From: a virus
Reading direction: 5' to 3' (one strand)
Virus record (IMG/VR): IMGVR_UViG_3300050821_003887
Coordinates: 1-45,493 of that record
DNA: 45,493 nt
Below, piece by piece: positions 31,823 to 38,294 of this stretch. The notes below the pieces were generated by a model. The model did not search any database, was not told where the DNA came from, and worked only from the letters and a program-made list of their open reading frames with translations. Numbering within the stretch: the first letter of the stretch is position 1; the number at the start of each line of letters is the position of its first letter. The translations under genes and the position numbers were made by a program.

Positions 31823-32056
31823 CTACACCATATTGGCGAAGATCACCCCGATTTGCCCCTTCGTGGTCTTCATCAACGCTTCCAACTCCCAAAACTGTGT
31901 CATCTCCCCGTAGACAAAGATCGTATATTCCAGAGGCTTTACCGCTAAATCTTGGAAGCATTTCATCTGACAGCCGGGAGGCAATCGATCGTGGACATAC
32001 TTGGCAATTGGGATTTCGGCGTGTTCAACGACCGTGATTTGCGCCATCGCGCGCAT
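31823..32056 (-). CDS. Hypothetical protein (77 aa)
   Basis: Start ATG 32056 follows GGGGTAAGACC; a longer frame starting further upstream overlaps the lipoprotein gene out of frame. The protein reads MRAMAQITVVEHAEIPIAKY, then VHDRLPPGCQMKCFQDLAVK and a C-terminal half with TIFVYGEMTQFWELEALMKT. No family is recognised. It is the last gene of the leftward arm and follows the lipoprotein gene directly. Confidence 0.55.
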   Translation of the reverse strand: MRAMAQITVVEHAEIPIAKYVHDRLPPGCQMKCFQDLAVKPLEYTIFVYGEMTQFWELEALMKTTKGQIGVIFANMV

Positions 32057-32060
32057 GGTC

Positions 32061-32594
32061 TTACCCCGCATTGATAAACTGGTCAATATCGCCAACGATG
32101 TCAGGATATCCAAGTCGTCGTTTAATCTGTTCTGCCGGACTTGTGAACCGCGTTGGTGTGATGAAGTTGTCGGTATGTGAATACCATACGCGGGGATGTC
32201 CGTGCAACGTGACATGATCGCTGTTACAACAGAGTAGCACAATCATACCAGTCGGATGAGCCGCTTCTTCATACGCGATAAGCGTCTCGACCGGCCACGG
32301 CCGATCAGGCGTATCCGTCGAGTTGAGCGTTGTGGGAAAAACAAGCCAGTCACCTTTTACCGCATACCACCCATGCGCTCCCACAATCACGACGCCCGGA
32401 CCAAATCGTTCTACCGCCTCAGTCCCCCACGCCATCATCGCGATATCATCAAAGGAAGGACTATACGATTCTAGGATGATATCGGCGGGCTGTATGGTGG
32501 GACCAATGAATCCCGCGTGAGGGATCGGTGTGGATGTGCATGCCCACAGGCACAGGTCGAGAGCCGCGAGTAAAAAGCAGAAGCGCCATGACAT
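32061..32594 (-). CDS. Lipoprotein with a caspase-like His/Cys pair (177 aa)
   Basis: A signal peptide with lipobox LWAC (C19 as lipid site) is followed by a soluble domain with VVIVGAHGWYAV (about 68-79) and MIVLLCCNSDHV (117-128). Hydrophobic residues followed by His-Gly, and later hydrophobic residues followed by Cys, is the pattern of clan CD (caspase-like) peptidases, but the rest of the fold is not verified. It would sit in the envelope. A TATAAT box lies 8 bases before ATG 32594 and no Shine-Dalgarno is present, so it is probably leaderless. Alternatives: spanin or superinfection-exclusion lipoprotein. Confidence 0.6.
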   Translation of the reverse strand: MSWRFCFLLAALDLCLWACTSTPIPHAGFIGPTIQPADIILESYSPSFDDIAMMAWGTEAVERFGPGVVIVGAHGWYAVKGDWLVFPTTLNSTDTPDRPWPVETLIAYEEAAHPTGMIVLLCCNSDHVTLHGHPRVWYSHTDNFITPTRFTSPAEQIKRRLGYPDIVGDIDQFINAG

Positions 32595-32602
32595 AACAAT
32601 CT

Positions 32603-32608
32603 ATTATA
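32603..32608 (-). promoter_or_regulatory. -10 box TATAAT for the lipoprotein gene
   Basis: TATAAT (minus, 32608-32603) is 8 bases from ATG 32594. It lies just after the terminator-like RNA element, so the lipoprotein gene appears to have its own transcript. No good -35 is seen. Confidence 0.5.
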
Positions 32609-32615
32609 GGCAAAG

Positions 32616-32677
32616 AAAAAGCGGGGCCGGAATCCTTTTAGTCCCTTGATAGGGCATTCAGGAGCTAGACACCCCGC
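32616..32677 (-). terminator. Structured 57-base terminator-like RNA element
   Basis: On the minus strand GCGGGG (32677-32672) pairs with CCCCGC (32626-32621), with inner stems TCCT/AGGA and CCCT/AGGG, followed by TTTTT (32620-32616). It would end transcription of the leftward GroES-like/methyltransferase operon before the lipoprotein gene. Confidence 0.65.
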
Positions 32678-32682
32678 CTCCA

Positions 32683-32700
32683 CTGTGGGACTAACCACAG
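32683..32700. other. 6-bp hairpin upstream of the structured terminator
   Basis: CTGTGG-GACTAA-CCACAG, a perfect stem-loop directly after the stop of the GroES-like gene on the leftward transcript. Confidence 0.5.
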
Positions 32701-32718
32701 TCGCGCCATCATGATGTA

Positions 32719-33084
32719 CTAAACATCAGCGGGAATAGCCACAGCCTTGTCCACGATGGCGATGATCTGGCTCTGATCGACGATCGATAAAGTCTCGTCA
32801 TCGACCACGATAGCCACGCGTTTCTCTCCCACTTGCTCCTGTCCTTGCGGCCCCTTGCGAATCTGGCGCATGTGGGCCATGACGTAATCCCCTTCTCTGA
32901 TATCGAAGGTATCCGCACGTCCACCCGCCGCCCCAATCAAGCCGGGACCGACGCCACGCACAAGAGCATGGTCAATCTCGCGGTCAAGGTGTCCCGCTAG
33001 TTCGATCCCCTTCACCCGTTGGGGCTTGCGTTGGATGATCTGAAGTAGAACGTTGTTCCCGCGCATTTTGAGCTTCGTATCCAT
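32719..33084 (-). CDS. GroES/Cpn10-like co-chaperonin (121 aa)
   Basis: ATG 33084 follows GGAGAAAAC. It has the family pattern: an N-terminal strand (RGNNVLLQIIQRKPQRVKGI), then VRGVGPGLIG (about 42-51, like the AVGPG of Cpn10), DIREGDYVMAHM (about 61-72, like DVKVGDxVLF) and a final IVDQSQIIAIVD. At 121 residues it is longer than GroES (about 97); the extra length is mainly the insertion after the GPG turn and the C-terminus. Phage GroES-like proteins (T4 gp31) let the host GroEL fold large phage proteins. Likely here for capsid folding. Confidence 0.75.
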   Translation of the reverse strand: MDTKLKMRGNNVLLQIIQRKPQRVKGIELAGHLDREIDHALVRGVGPGLIGAAGGRADTFDIREGDYVMAHMRQIRKGPQGQEQVGEKRVAIVVDDETLSIVDQSQIIAIVDKAVAIPADV

Positions 33085-33113
33085 GTTTTCTCCAATTCTG
33101 GATTATGGGATCG

Positions 33114-33139
33114 ATCACTCTCGCACAAGCCAGAGTGAT
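33114..33139. promoter_or_regulatory. 8-bp inverted repeat upstream of the GroES-like gene
   Basis: ATCACTCT (33114-33121) and AGAGTGAT (33132-33139), loop 10. No T-run, so more likely an operator or mRNA leader hairpin than a terminator. Confidence 0.5.
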
Positions 33140-33162
33140 TTGATAGCGACCGAAAGGGGTAA

Positions 33163-33885
33163 TCACAATAACTCCTGTTTCATCTTCTCGAGGTAGGTGG
33201 GCGACTGATCCACAAGGATGCAGTTACGGCCCGTTGCCTTGCAGACCTTGCCCATCGAACCGCTACCGGCGAACAAGTCTATCACAGTATCGCCTACATT
33301 AGTCCATCCGTCAACTATCCTTTTCAAAAATTCTGGCGGTAGTTGGGCAGGATGCCAGTCTACCCTATCCCTACTCGTACCTTGTAGTCGTCTGAACTTC
33401 CAAATCTGACCCGGTACTCTCCCGTGAGGGTTAGCGCGTTTGTCACCCATCTCTTGCCGCACAGATTGGACTCGGATCGCATCGGGATTGAACGTGAGTT
33501 TGCCCCCGTCTTTCTGTCCCACGAACAGCATCCGATAGTCGCACGTTAAGGATCGGTCTTGGTATTGAGAAAAGGTTTCCTCTTTCACAATACGATAAAG
33601 CGGTATGAAATTCTGTTCTTCGCTCATTTCATACGGTATCCAATCCATATGATGTGCGGGACAGAGCCACCACAGCGTACCACCCGGCCTCAGCAAACGG
33701 GCGGCATTCTGTAAGGCATCAGCACACATACCGTTGTAGGGGATTTGTTTGTCCCCCGTAGGATCGTCCGCGTAGACAATGCCCTGATTGTATGGCGGGT
33801 CTGCAAACACTAGATCGCAACTCTCAGGCGGGAGAGGGAGCGTCGTGCTGGTGTAGTGAAAGCTGTGTTCGATGAATTTTAACAT
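33163..33885 (-). CDS. DNA methyltransferase (N6-adenine/N4-cytosine type)
   Basis: A SAM-dependent amino-methyltransferase of 240 residues with the catalytic DPPYN motif (29-33) near the N-terminus and the SAM-binding motif DLFAGSGSMG (203-212) near the C-terminus, the order of beta-class enzymes; FADPPYNQ favours adenine. WHPAQLPP at about 177-184 is typical of such enzymes. It has no restriction enzyme partner here. It may protect the phage DNA from host restriction or mark it. It follows the membrane protein gene with a 1-base overlap. Confidence 0.85.
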   Translation of the reverse strand: MLKFIEHSFHYTSTTLPLPPESCDLVFADPPYNQGIVYADDPTGDKQIPYNGMCADALQNAARLLRPGGTLWWLCPAHHMDWIPYEMSEEQNFIPLYRIVKEETFSQYQDRSLTCDYRMLFVGQKDGGKLTFNPDAIRVQSVRQEMGDKRANPHGRVPGQIWKFRRLQGTSRDRVDWHPAQLPPEFLKRIVDGWTNVGDTVIDLFAGSGSMGKVCKATGRNCILVDQSPTYLEKMKQELL

Positions 33886-34382
33886 CAGACTTTCGGCGTA
33901 GGGGGCACAGTGACAAGCTTCCCTTTATGGAACTTCTCGATAAAGAGATTAGCCCCATATGCCGTACCCCCACAGATCGCCGCAAGAAGAACCCAAGGGG
34001 CAAGCGGGAGAAGAATGATCCCGGCTAGGGATAGACCCGCGACCACTCCCGCTATGACAGCCACGACGAGACCGATGTGCTCAAGGAGATGGTCAGCCTC
34101 GAACAGACCCAACATGGCAATACCTGCGCCGATCGCCGTCGCTACGAACGCGAGGATATTGATTGGCTCAAGAGTTTGCTGTGAGTGATAGACGACGGTT
34201 TGGATGTTGGTCAGGACGTGAGTGACGGGGCGCGTTGTTGCTATCTGAGCGGGAGTGAGAGAGTGATTGACAGTACAACCGCAGAGTGCCCATAGTAGCA
34301 GCATGAAGACACTGCCTATCAAGAAGCCGAATAACATGTCGGCGATTGAAAATTCGGTATATGGATCATATTCCTCACTCAT
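33885..34382 (-). CDS. Multi-span membrane protein (165 aa)
   Basis: Hydrophobic segments at about residues 13-35 (ADMLFGFLIGSVFMLLLWAL), 74-92 (INILAFVATAIGAGIAMLGL), 100-120 (HIGLVVAVIAGVVAGLSLAG) and 121-140, separated by polar loops. No family is recognised. It overlaps the preceding gene (ATGA). It may be a lysis, superinfection-exclusion or transport-related protein. Confidence 0.6.
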   Translation of the reverse strand: MSEEYDPYTEFSIADMLFGFLIGSVFMLLLWALCGCTVNHSLTPAQIATTRPVTHVLTNIQTVVYHSQQTLEPINILAFVATAIGAGIAMLGLFEADHLLEHIGLVVAVIAGVVAGLSLAGIILLPLAPWVLLAAICGGTAYGANLFIEKFHKGKLVTVPPTPKV

Positions 34383-34618
34383 GATTTCTTCTCTCTTTCT
34401 TGTTTGGTTTTGAGGCGGTATACGGCTCGAACGCCAATGGTTCCCACACGGACGGCGTTACGTATTGCCCAATCCCGCGCTGTCCGACGAACCATTCCTT
34501 TTGCAACCAAGTCTATGATCGTAAAGCAATCAGGCGGGATCGCATCAAGAATCCCCCTGAGCTTCTTGTCTTCGGCTATGGCTTTATCGAGCGCAGATTG
34601 TGGAACTAAAATTGCCAT
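34379..34618 (-). CDS. Hypothetical protein (79 aa)
   Basis: The frame is open from 34696, but ATG 34618 follows CGGAGTAAGA, and the upstream part of the frame is a shadow of a duplicated phosphoesterase tail. The protein begins MAILVPQSALDKAIAEDKKL and includes CFTIIDLVAKGMVRRTARDW, where the second half looks like a small helix-turn-helix. No family is recognised. Ends in a Lys/Glu-rich tail. Confidence 0.55.
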   Translation of the reverse strand: MAILVPQSALDKAIAEDKKLRGILDAIPPDCFTIIDLVAKGMVRRTARDWAIRNAVRVGTIGVRAVYRLKTKQEREKKS

Positions 34619-34620
34619 TC

Positions 34621-34692
34621 TTACTCCGGTTGTACTGAGATGATATCCTTCACGAAATGTCGCGTGTGAAGTTCCTCTTTTCCGAGGCGGAT
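34621..34692 (-). pseudogene. Duplicated 3' end of the phosphoesterase gene (24 codons)
   Basis: Directly after the TGA of the phosphoesterase gene, in the same frame, the next 23 codons read IRLGKEELHTRHFVKDIISV plus QPE, then TAA. They match the phosphoesterase's own last 23 residues (IRLGDEELHTRHFVRDVLSV plus EAE) at 17 of 23 positions. It has no start codon and would not be translated by itself. It is a relic of an older or related gene version. Confidence 0.85.
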
Positions 34693-35529
34693 TCATTCTG
34701 CCTCTACACTGAGAACATCCCGAACAAAGTGCCGAGTGTGAAGTTCCTCATCCCCTAATCGAATCAAACTCCCGCCTATTTGGGTAGAGCCAGTACGACC
34801 GCCCGGCAAGCGATATACATAGGGAGTCTTACCTTGCCAAGCAGCGGTAACAAATGCAACTTTATATCCGCCCTCACTTGGAAGGCGAATTTCCGAACAA
34901 CGATGGCGATGGCTACGCACGATAATATCGGGCGGCTTTCGGCCTGATCGTCCCGCATTTGTAAAGAACGCGGAAAGTTCTGCGTTGACCGCGCTCGTCT
35001 CATGCGCGGAACTTGAGGTTGTCCCTATGTGATGGCTCGCATGGATCAAATACGGGCCTAGTTTCTTCATCAACTCCCATCGGGCGTGGCGACCTTGACG
35101 ATCAGGAATTGCCCCTAAGCTCTTAGCAAGTGTTTCTTCGTATTCGCCGCTCTGACCTACGTGGGCCTCTGTGCCCCTCACATGGTAATATCGCCCCTCG
35201 CACATATCAACAACCGGCTTTAGGATAACTTCGGTATGCCGTCGCTGATCGTGTATGTTGTGACTCCATTGCGTCGTAGCGTGATGGTGTGATCCATCCA
35301 CAGAATCTCCATTGTGAATTACAATGAATGGCTCGCCATGAGTCGCACGGGGAATCCAATCACCCCAAAATTCCTCCCACACTTTCCAAATTTGTTTCTG
35401 GATTGGGGAAGGTTTCGCGATCCCCCCGCCATCTAACTCCGCACCATCGGGCGACATAAGAGCAAGTTGGCATCCAACATGTGTATCCGAAATCACAACG
35501 ATATTGCGAATCTCTTTCGGCTTCTTCAT
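34693..35529 (-). CDS. Calcineurin-like metallophosphoesterase (278 aa)
   Basis: The metal-binding motifs are in order: ISDTHVG (13-19), HNGDSVDGS (72-80), RGTEAHVG (118-125, variant of GNHD/E), ASHHIG (about 164-169) and a final RSHRHR (about 206-211). This is a binuclear metallophosphoesterase that might hydrolyse nucleic acid or nucleotide phosphates; phage relatives act with recombination proteins. Its stop is followed at once by a second copy of its own tail. ATG 35529 overlaps the previous stop. Confidence 0.8.
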   Translation of the reverse strand: MKKPKEIRNIVVISDTHVGCQLALMSPDGAELDGGGIAKPSPIQKQIWKVWEEFWGDWIPRATHGEPFIVIHNGDSVDGSHHHATTQWSHNIHDQRRHTEVILKPVVDMCEGRYYHVRGTEAHVGQSGEYEETLAKSLGAIPDRQGRHARWELMKKLGPYLIHASHHIGTTSSSAHETSAVNAELSAFFTNAGRSGRKPPDIIVRSHRHRCSEIRLPSEGGYKVAFVTAAWQGKTPYVYRLPGGRTGSTQIGGSLIRLGDEELHTRHFVRDVLSVEAE

Positions 35530-36341
35530 TCAGCCTCCCGCTTCGGTACGAACGTCCGTGAGATTATATTATCCGAACAGTAATCCCACAAGGGGTCGGC
35601 CGAATTATTCTCGCACTCAATTTCCAAGCCGATCCATCGGGCAAGGAAAAACTCCGCAGCGGCCCCCACGCTTTTTGTCCAGCCACGCAAGAGATAGAGC
35701 TTGTTGCAGGTCAGGATCGCGGCCACATCCCGCTGTGCATAGCCTTTGTCGTCTGTGAAACCCTTCTCTCGATCGATATCAGCTGGGGAGATTACTTCAT
35801 AGTCCCTTGCCTTGAGCCTGTCACGAGCGGCATCGAAGGCGGGAAAGTTGAAGTCTTTGATCCCGCGCATGGGACCGGCACAATACACCCGCACTTTCTT
35901 TTTGTGGACATGAGGACACGATGCTCTTACTCTTAGAAATGCGTTATAATTTGGATCATCGCGTCGATCGAGGGTTTCGTTTGTCAAAGGATCGGTATCA
36001 GGAACCGGGTGAAAATTGGTTTGTAGTAATCCAGAACGTACGCAATCTGCCGATCTCTTTTCTTCTGCTAGCTGAAGATATGCAAGAGCGCGCCAAGCGA
36101 TATGGGCCGCATGAAGCTCCCCACTATCCGGGGCGATTTGATCCCGCTCTGCTAAGTGACGCCCGATGCAGTCTGCATGATCGGTACTTTTATCGCGGGA
36201 CCAGTGTAGTGGCTCGCCGGGATTATGTTTAGCGTTTCCCTTGTGGCTGACTCTTGCCACAGCAGCAATTGCCAGTGGGAAATAATCGAGTACTCCCGTC
36301 ACTACCGGCGTTTCCTTCCGTTCCTTGCTGTTGCTTGTCAT
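35526..36341 (-). CDS. dATP/dGTP diphosphohydrolase-like (DUF5664) fused to DUF4406
   Basis: I use ATG 36341 (AGGAG, 8-base spacing); a longer frame starts inside the preceding small gene. Residues 15-90 match the DUF5664 pattern of phage dATP/dGTP diphosphohydrolases: GVLDYFPLAIAAVARVSHKG, HNPGEPLHWSRDKSTDHADC and AHIAWRALAYLQLAEE. Residues about 148-250 match DUF4406 (2-deoxyribosyltransferase-like): RVYCAGPMRGIKDFNFPAFD and TKSVGAAAEFFLA. Both activities concern purine deoxynucleotides, so the fusion may alter dATP/dGTP pools. The PurZ/HD-type partners of 2-aminoadenine phages were not seen. Confidence 0.75.
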   Translation of the reverse strand: MTSNSKERKETPVVTGVLDYFPLAIAAVARVSHKGNAKHNPGEPLHWSRDKSTDHADCIGRHLAERDQIAPDSGELHAAHIAWRALAYLQLAEEKRSADCVRSGLLQTNFHPVPDTDPLTNETLDRRDDPNYNAFLRVRASCPHVHKKKVRVYCAGPMRGIKDFNFPAFDAARDRLKARDYEVISPADIDREKGFTDDKGYAQRDVAAILTCNKLYLLRGWTKSVGAAAEFFLARWIGLEIECENNSADPLWDYCSDNIISRTFVPKREAE

Positions 36342-36423
36342 TGTCTTTTCTCCTGAAAATACGCTCCCATCCTTCATCCCATTTCTTTTGATCGAAGGGG
36401 CGTGTTTTACTGCCTTTACCCAT
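36229..36423 (-). CDS. Small basic phage protein of the MGKGSxxRPF type (64 aa)
   Basis: MGKGSKTRPFDQKKWDEGW followed by ERIFRRKDND matches a family of small phage proteins (MGKGS-x-x-RPF ... W-x-x-IF-x-KK) of unknown function. ATG 36423 has no good Shine-Dalgarno; a GTG at 36465 adds 14 residues. The C-terminal half overlaps the DUF5664-DUF4406 gene for 113 bases out of frame, so the native stop may have been lost. Confidence 0.55.
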   Translation of the reverse strand: MGKGSKTRPFDQKKWDEGWERIFRRKDNDKQQQGTEGNAGSDGSTRLFPTGNCCCGKSQPQGKR

Positions 36424-36486
36424 AAGAGGCCCGGCACGAATCGATCGTGGACTTATTGTCGCCACGATCGTTCCCGATCTTAATCA

Positions 36487-37323
36487 TCAGTACGGAATCA
36501 AATTTCCACGCGCCTTATCCCGAACGGACGCCCACTGAGCGGAAGTGTACGCCTTCTGATCCCCGCCGATCTCCTTGATGGCCTTCAGCCACGCCGCCGA
36601 AATCGCATCATCGTCGGGATTGGGGGTTAGCCCGTACAGATATTCCCACGCTTCCTGTTTGGAACATTCGGCCGGGAGTTGATCGACAAGCAAATCCACG
36701 GGAGTGGGAGGGGCCATAGTCACCGGCACAGTGGTAGTTACCACAGTAGCAGGTACAGCGGTAGTAGGGTCCGGTTTCTTCTCCTCGACGGGGGGCTTTG
36801 CAGGACGCCCACGCTTAGCGGCTGTCGTGGGAGCCGACGTGGGCGTGAACTTCACGAGAGCGTCTAACGCGGACAACTCCGCGTCACTCGCGGGCTTCAA
36901 AGTCGTGGTCCCGTCAGAGTCGTATTCATCGACCCACGCAACTTGCATCGCGGTCTTATCGACTCCCGCCTTAGTTTTGTAGGTATTCAGCGCCGTGCGG
37001 AAGAAGCACTTCTTGCCGTTGAGCTTTGGGATTTCCCGGAAAGAGAACTTGCCATCTTCCCACTTGCCGATCTTTTGCAACTGCACGTAGTTCAGATTCG
37101 CGGTCTGCTCATTGAAGACTTCTAGGTTGTTAAACAGCACGAAGTAGGCAGTAATCTGCGTCTGTGCGCCAAGCGCTTCAAACTCGCCCATCTCGTTCGC
37201 GCCTTCCTCGGCCCGGAAGCGAAGGATCGCTTGCGGGTATCCGTTCGTCGTCTTGCCCACAGTGGCGTCGAGGACCGTGCCCCGATATGCGCCTTCAACT
37301 TCGATTTTGGAAAAAGCAGACAT
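36487..37323 (-). CDS. Putative single-stranded DNA-binding protein (278 aa)
   Basis: ATG 37323 follows AAGGAG. The first 130 residues (VEGAYRGTVLDATVGKTTNG, ILRFRAEEGANEMGEFEALG, KKCFFRTALNTYKTKAG) look like the OB-fold DUF669-like proteins that serve as phage ssDNA-binding or recombination helpers. AKRGRPAKPP (about 168-177) is an AT-hook-like motif within a Pro/Thr linker, and a helical C-terminal domain follows (ECSKQEAWEYLYGLTPNPDD). It sits between the ATPase/nuclease genes and the DUF5664 gene. A strong promoter precedes it. Confidence 0.6.
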   Translation of the reverse strand: MSAFSKIEVEGAYRGTVLDATVGKTTNGYPQAILRFRAEEGANEMGEFEALGAQTQITAYFVLFNNLEVFNEQTANLNYVQLQKIGKWEDGKFSFREIPKLNGKKCFFRTALNTYKTKAGVDKTAMQVAWVDEYDSDGTTTLKPASDAELSALDALVKFTPTSAPTTAAKRGRPAKPPVEEKKPDPTTAVPATVVTTTVPVTMAPPTPVDLLVDQLPAECSKQEAWEYLYGLTPNPDDDAISAAWLKAIKEIGGDQKAYTSAQWASVRDKARGNLIPY

Positions 37324-37351
37324 GCGTAGCTCCTTTGTGTTTATGTAATGA

Positions 37352-37379
37352 AATATAGCTCAAGATTGAGGAATGTCAA
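37352..37379 (-). promoter_or_regulatory. Promoter TTGACA-16-TATATT upstream of the ssDNA-binding gene
   Basis: On the minus strand the -35 is TTGACA (37379-37374), spacer 16, -10 TATATT (37357-37352). It overlaps the end of the ATPase gene and leaves a 28-base leader with AAGGAG before ATG 37323. Confidence 0.7.
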
Positions 37380-38274
37380 ATACCGATGATGGGTCTTTCA
37401 AAGCCCGCCAAAGGGAATCATCATCAGGCGATTCCATTTCAAACGAAGGTGGAAGGCGCAAAGATTTCCCATTGACCGGGATGCGCCGACTTCCTGCTAT
37501 CACGCTCTGCGTGCCGTCCGCCGTAATGATTCGAGCGCTCGACGCGCCCACAACTTTACGGCTCGCGATCTTGCCCATCGCATTAAGCTCTACTTTCACC
37601 GTCGGCTCACTCAAAGCGATGCGCACCACATGATCGCACCACGCAACCAATTGTCCTTGACAAGAGCCGGTCGCAGCGTGGGACATTGCCGGACCCAAAA
37701 TTCGATAGTCGTCACCAAGGGCGTTTTTGAAATTGCTCGATACTTCATGTGCGAGCAAAAGAACATTCCGCTTGGACCGCACAACAGCGTCAAGGTCAGA
37801 CAGCAAAAGCCGGAAAGCTTCGACTGAACAGGGGAAACGATCAAACCCCAACTCTTTGACCGACTTCTTATCATACTTCACGGTCAAGTGGTCAAGAATC
37901 ATCGTGTCCACTTCGGTCATGCTATCGATTACGAGCGTACCATTGACGGGTACATACGATGCAAATTGCTGTACGAGCTTGCGAAGCACATCAAAGGTAG
38001 GAACCGGCTGATCGACTACGGCTATATTCAAGCCACTCAATCCCGCGTTCAAGTCGATGAAGACGGGATTAGGGGCAAGGGATGCGAGCGTGGACTTACC
38101 GGCCTTCGGCGGACCATATACACAGACCTTAAATCCGACTTCTCCGGGGGCAATGCGTCGAACCGCAATAGGACTCCCCGCCGCTGCGTTGGGCACAATA
38201 ACGCGAGCGGCAAGGGAGTCGGGGGCAGCGGATGGTAGGGGGGGTGGAGGGGCTTTTTTTGTTGTACTAACCAT
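37360..38274 (-). CDS. RecA/Sak4-like ATPase (AAA, single-strand annealing type)
   Basis: Walker A VYGPPKAGKSTLA (52-64) and Walker B GTLVIDSMTEV (112-122) are as in the Sak4/RecA-like phage proteins of the AAA_24 type. Next to a Cas4-like nuclease and a putative ssDNA-binding protein, it likely loads onto ssDNA to promote annealing and recombination. The N-terminal 30 residues are Pro/Ala-rich. Start ATG 38274 follows AGGAACATTCTA with its own promoter upstream. Confidence 0.75.
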   Translation of the reverse strand: MVSTTKKAPPPPLPSAAPDSLAARVIVPNAAAGSPIAVRRIAPGEVGFKVCVYGPPKAGKSTLASLAPNPVFIDLNAGLSGLNIAVVDQPVPTFDVLRKLVQQFASYVPVNGTLVIDSMTEVDTMILDHLTVKYDKKSVKELGFDRFPCSVEAFRLLLSDLDAVVRSKRNVLLLAHEVSSNFKNALGDDYRILGPAMSHAATGSCQGQLVAWCDHVVRIALSEPTVKVELNAMGKIASRKVVGASSARIITADGTQSVIAGSRRIPVNGKSLRLPPSFEMESPDDDSLWRALKDPSSVFDIPQS

Positions 38275-38294
38275 TAGAATGTTCCTGTGTTGTA

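Noticed and set aside
31722-31961. 79-residue minus-strand frame as an intact gene
   Set aside because: Most of it overlaps the 77-residue gene in another frame; only the last part looks coding, and is treated as a possible remnant.
32616-32700. tRNA gene
   Set aside because: An outer stem and internal hairpins exist, but there is no T-loop sequence (TTCRA) or 5-bp T stem, the length is 57 bases and a T-run follows.
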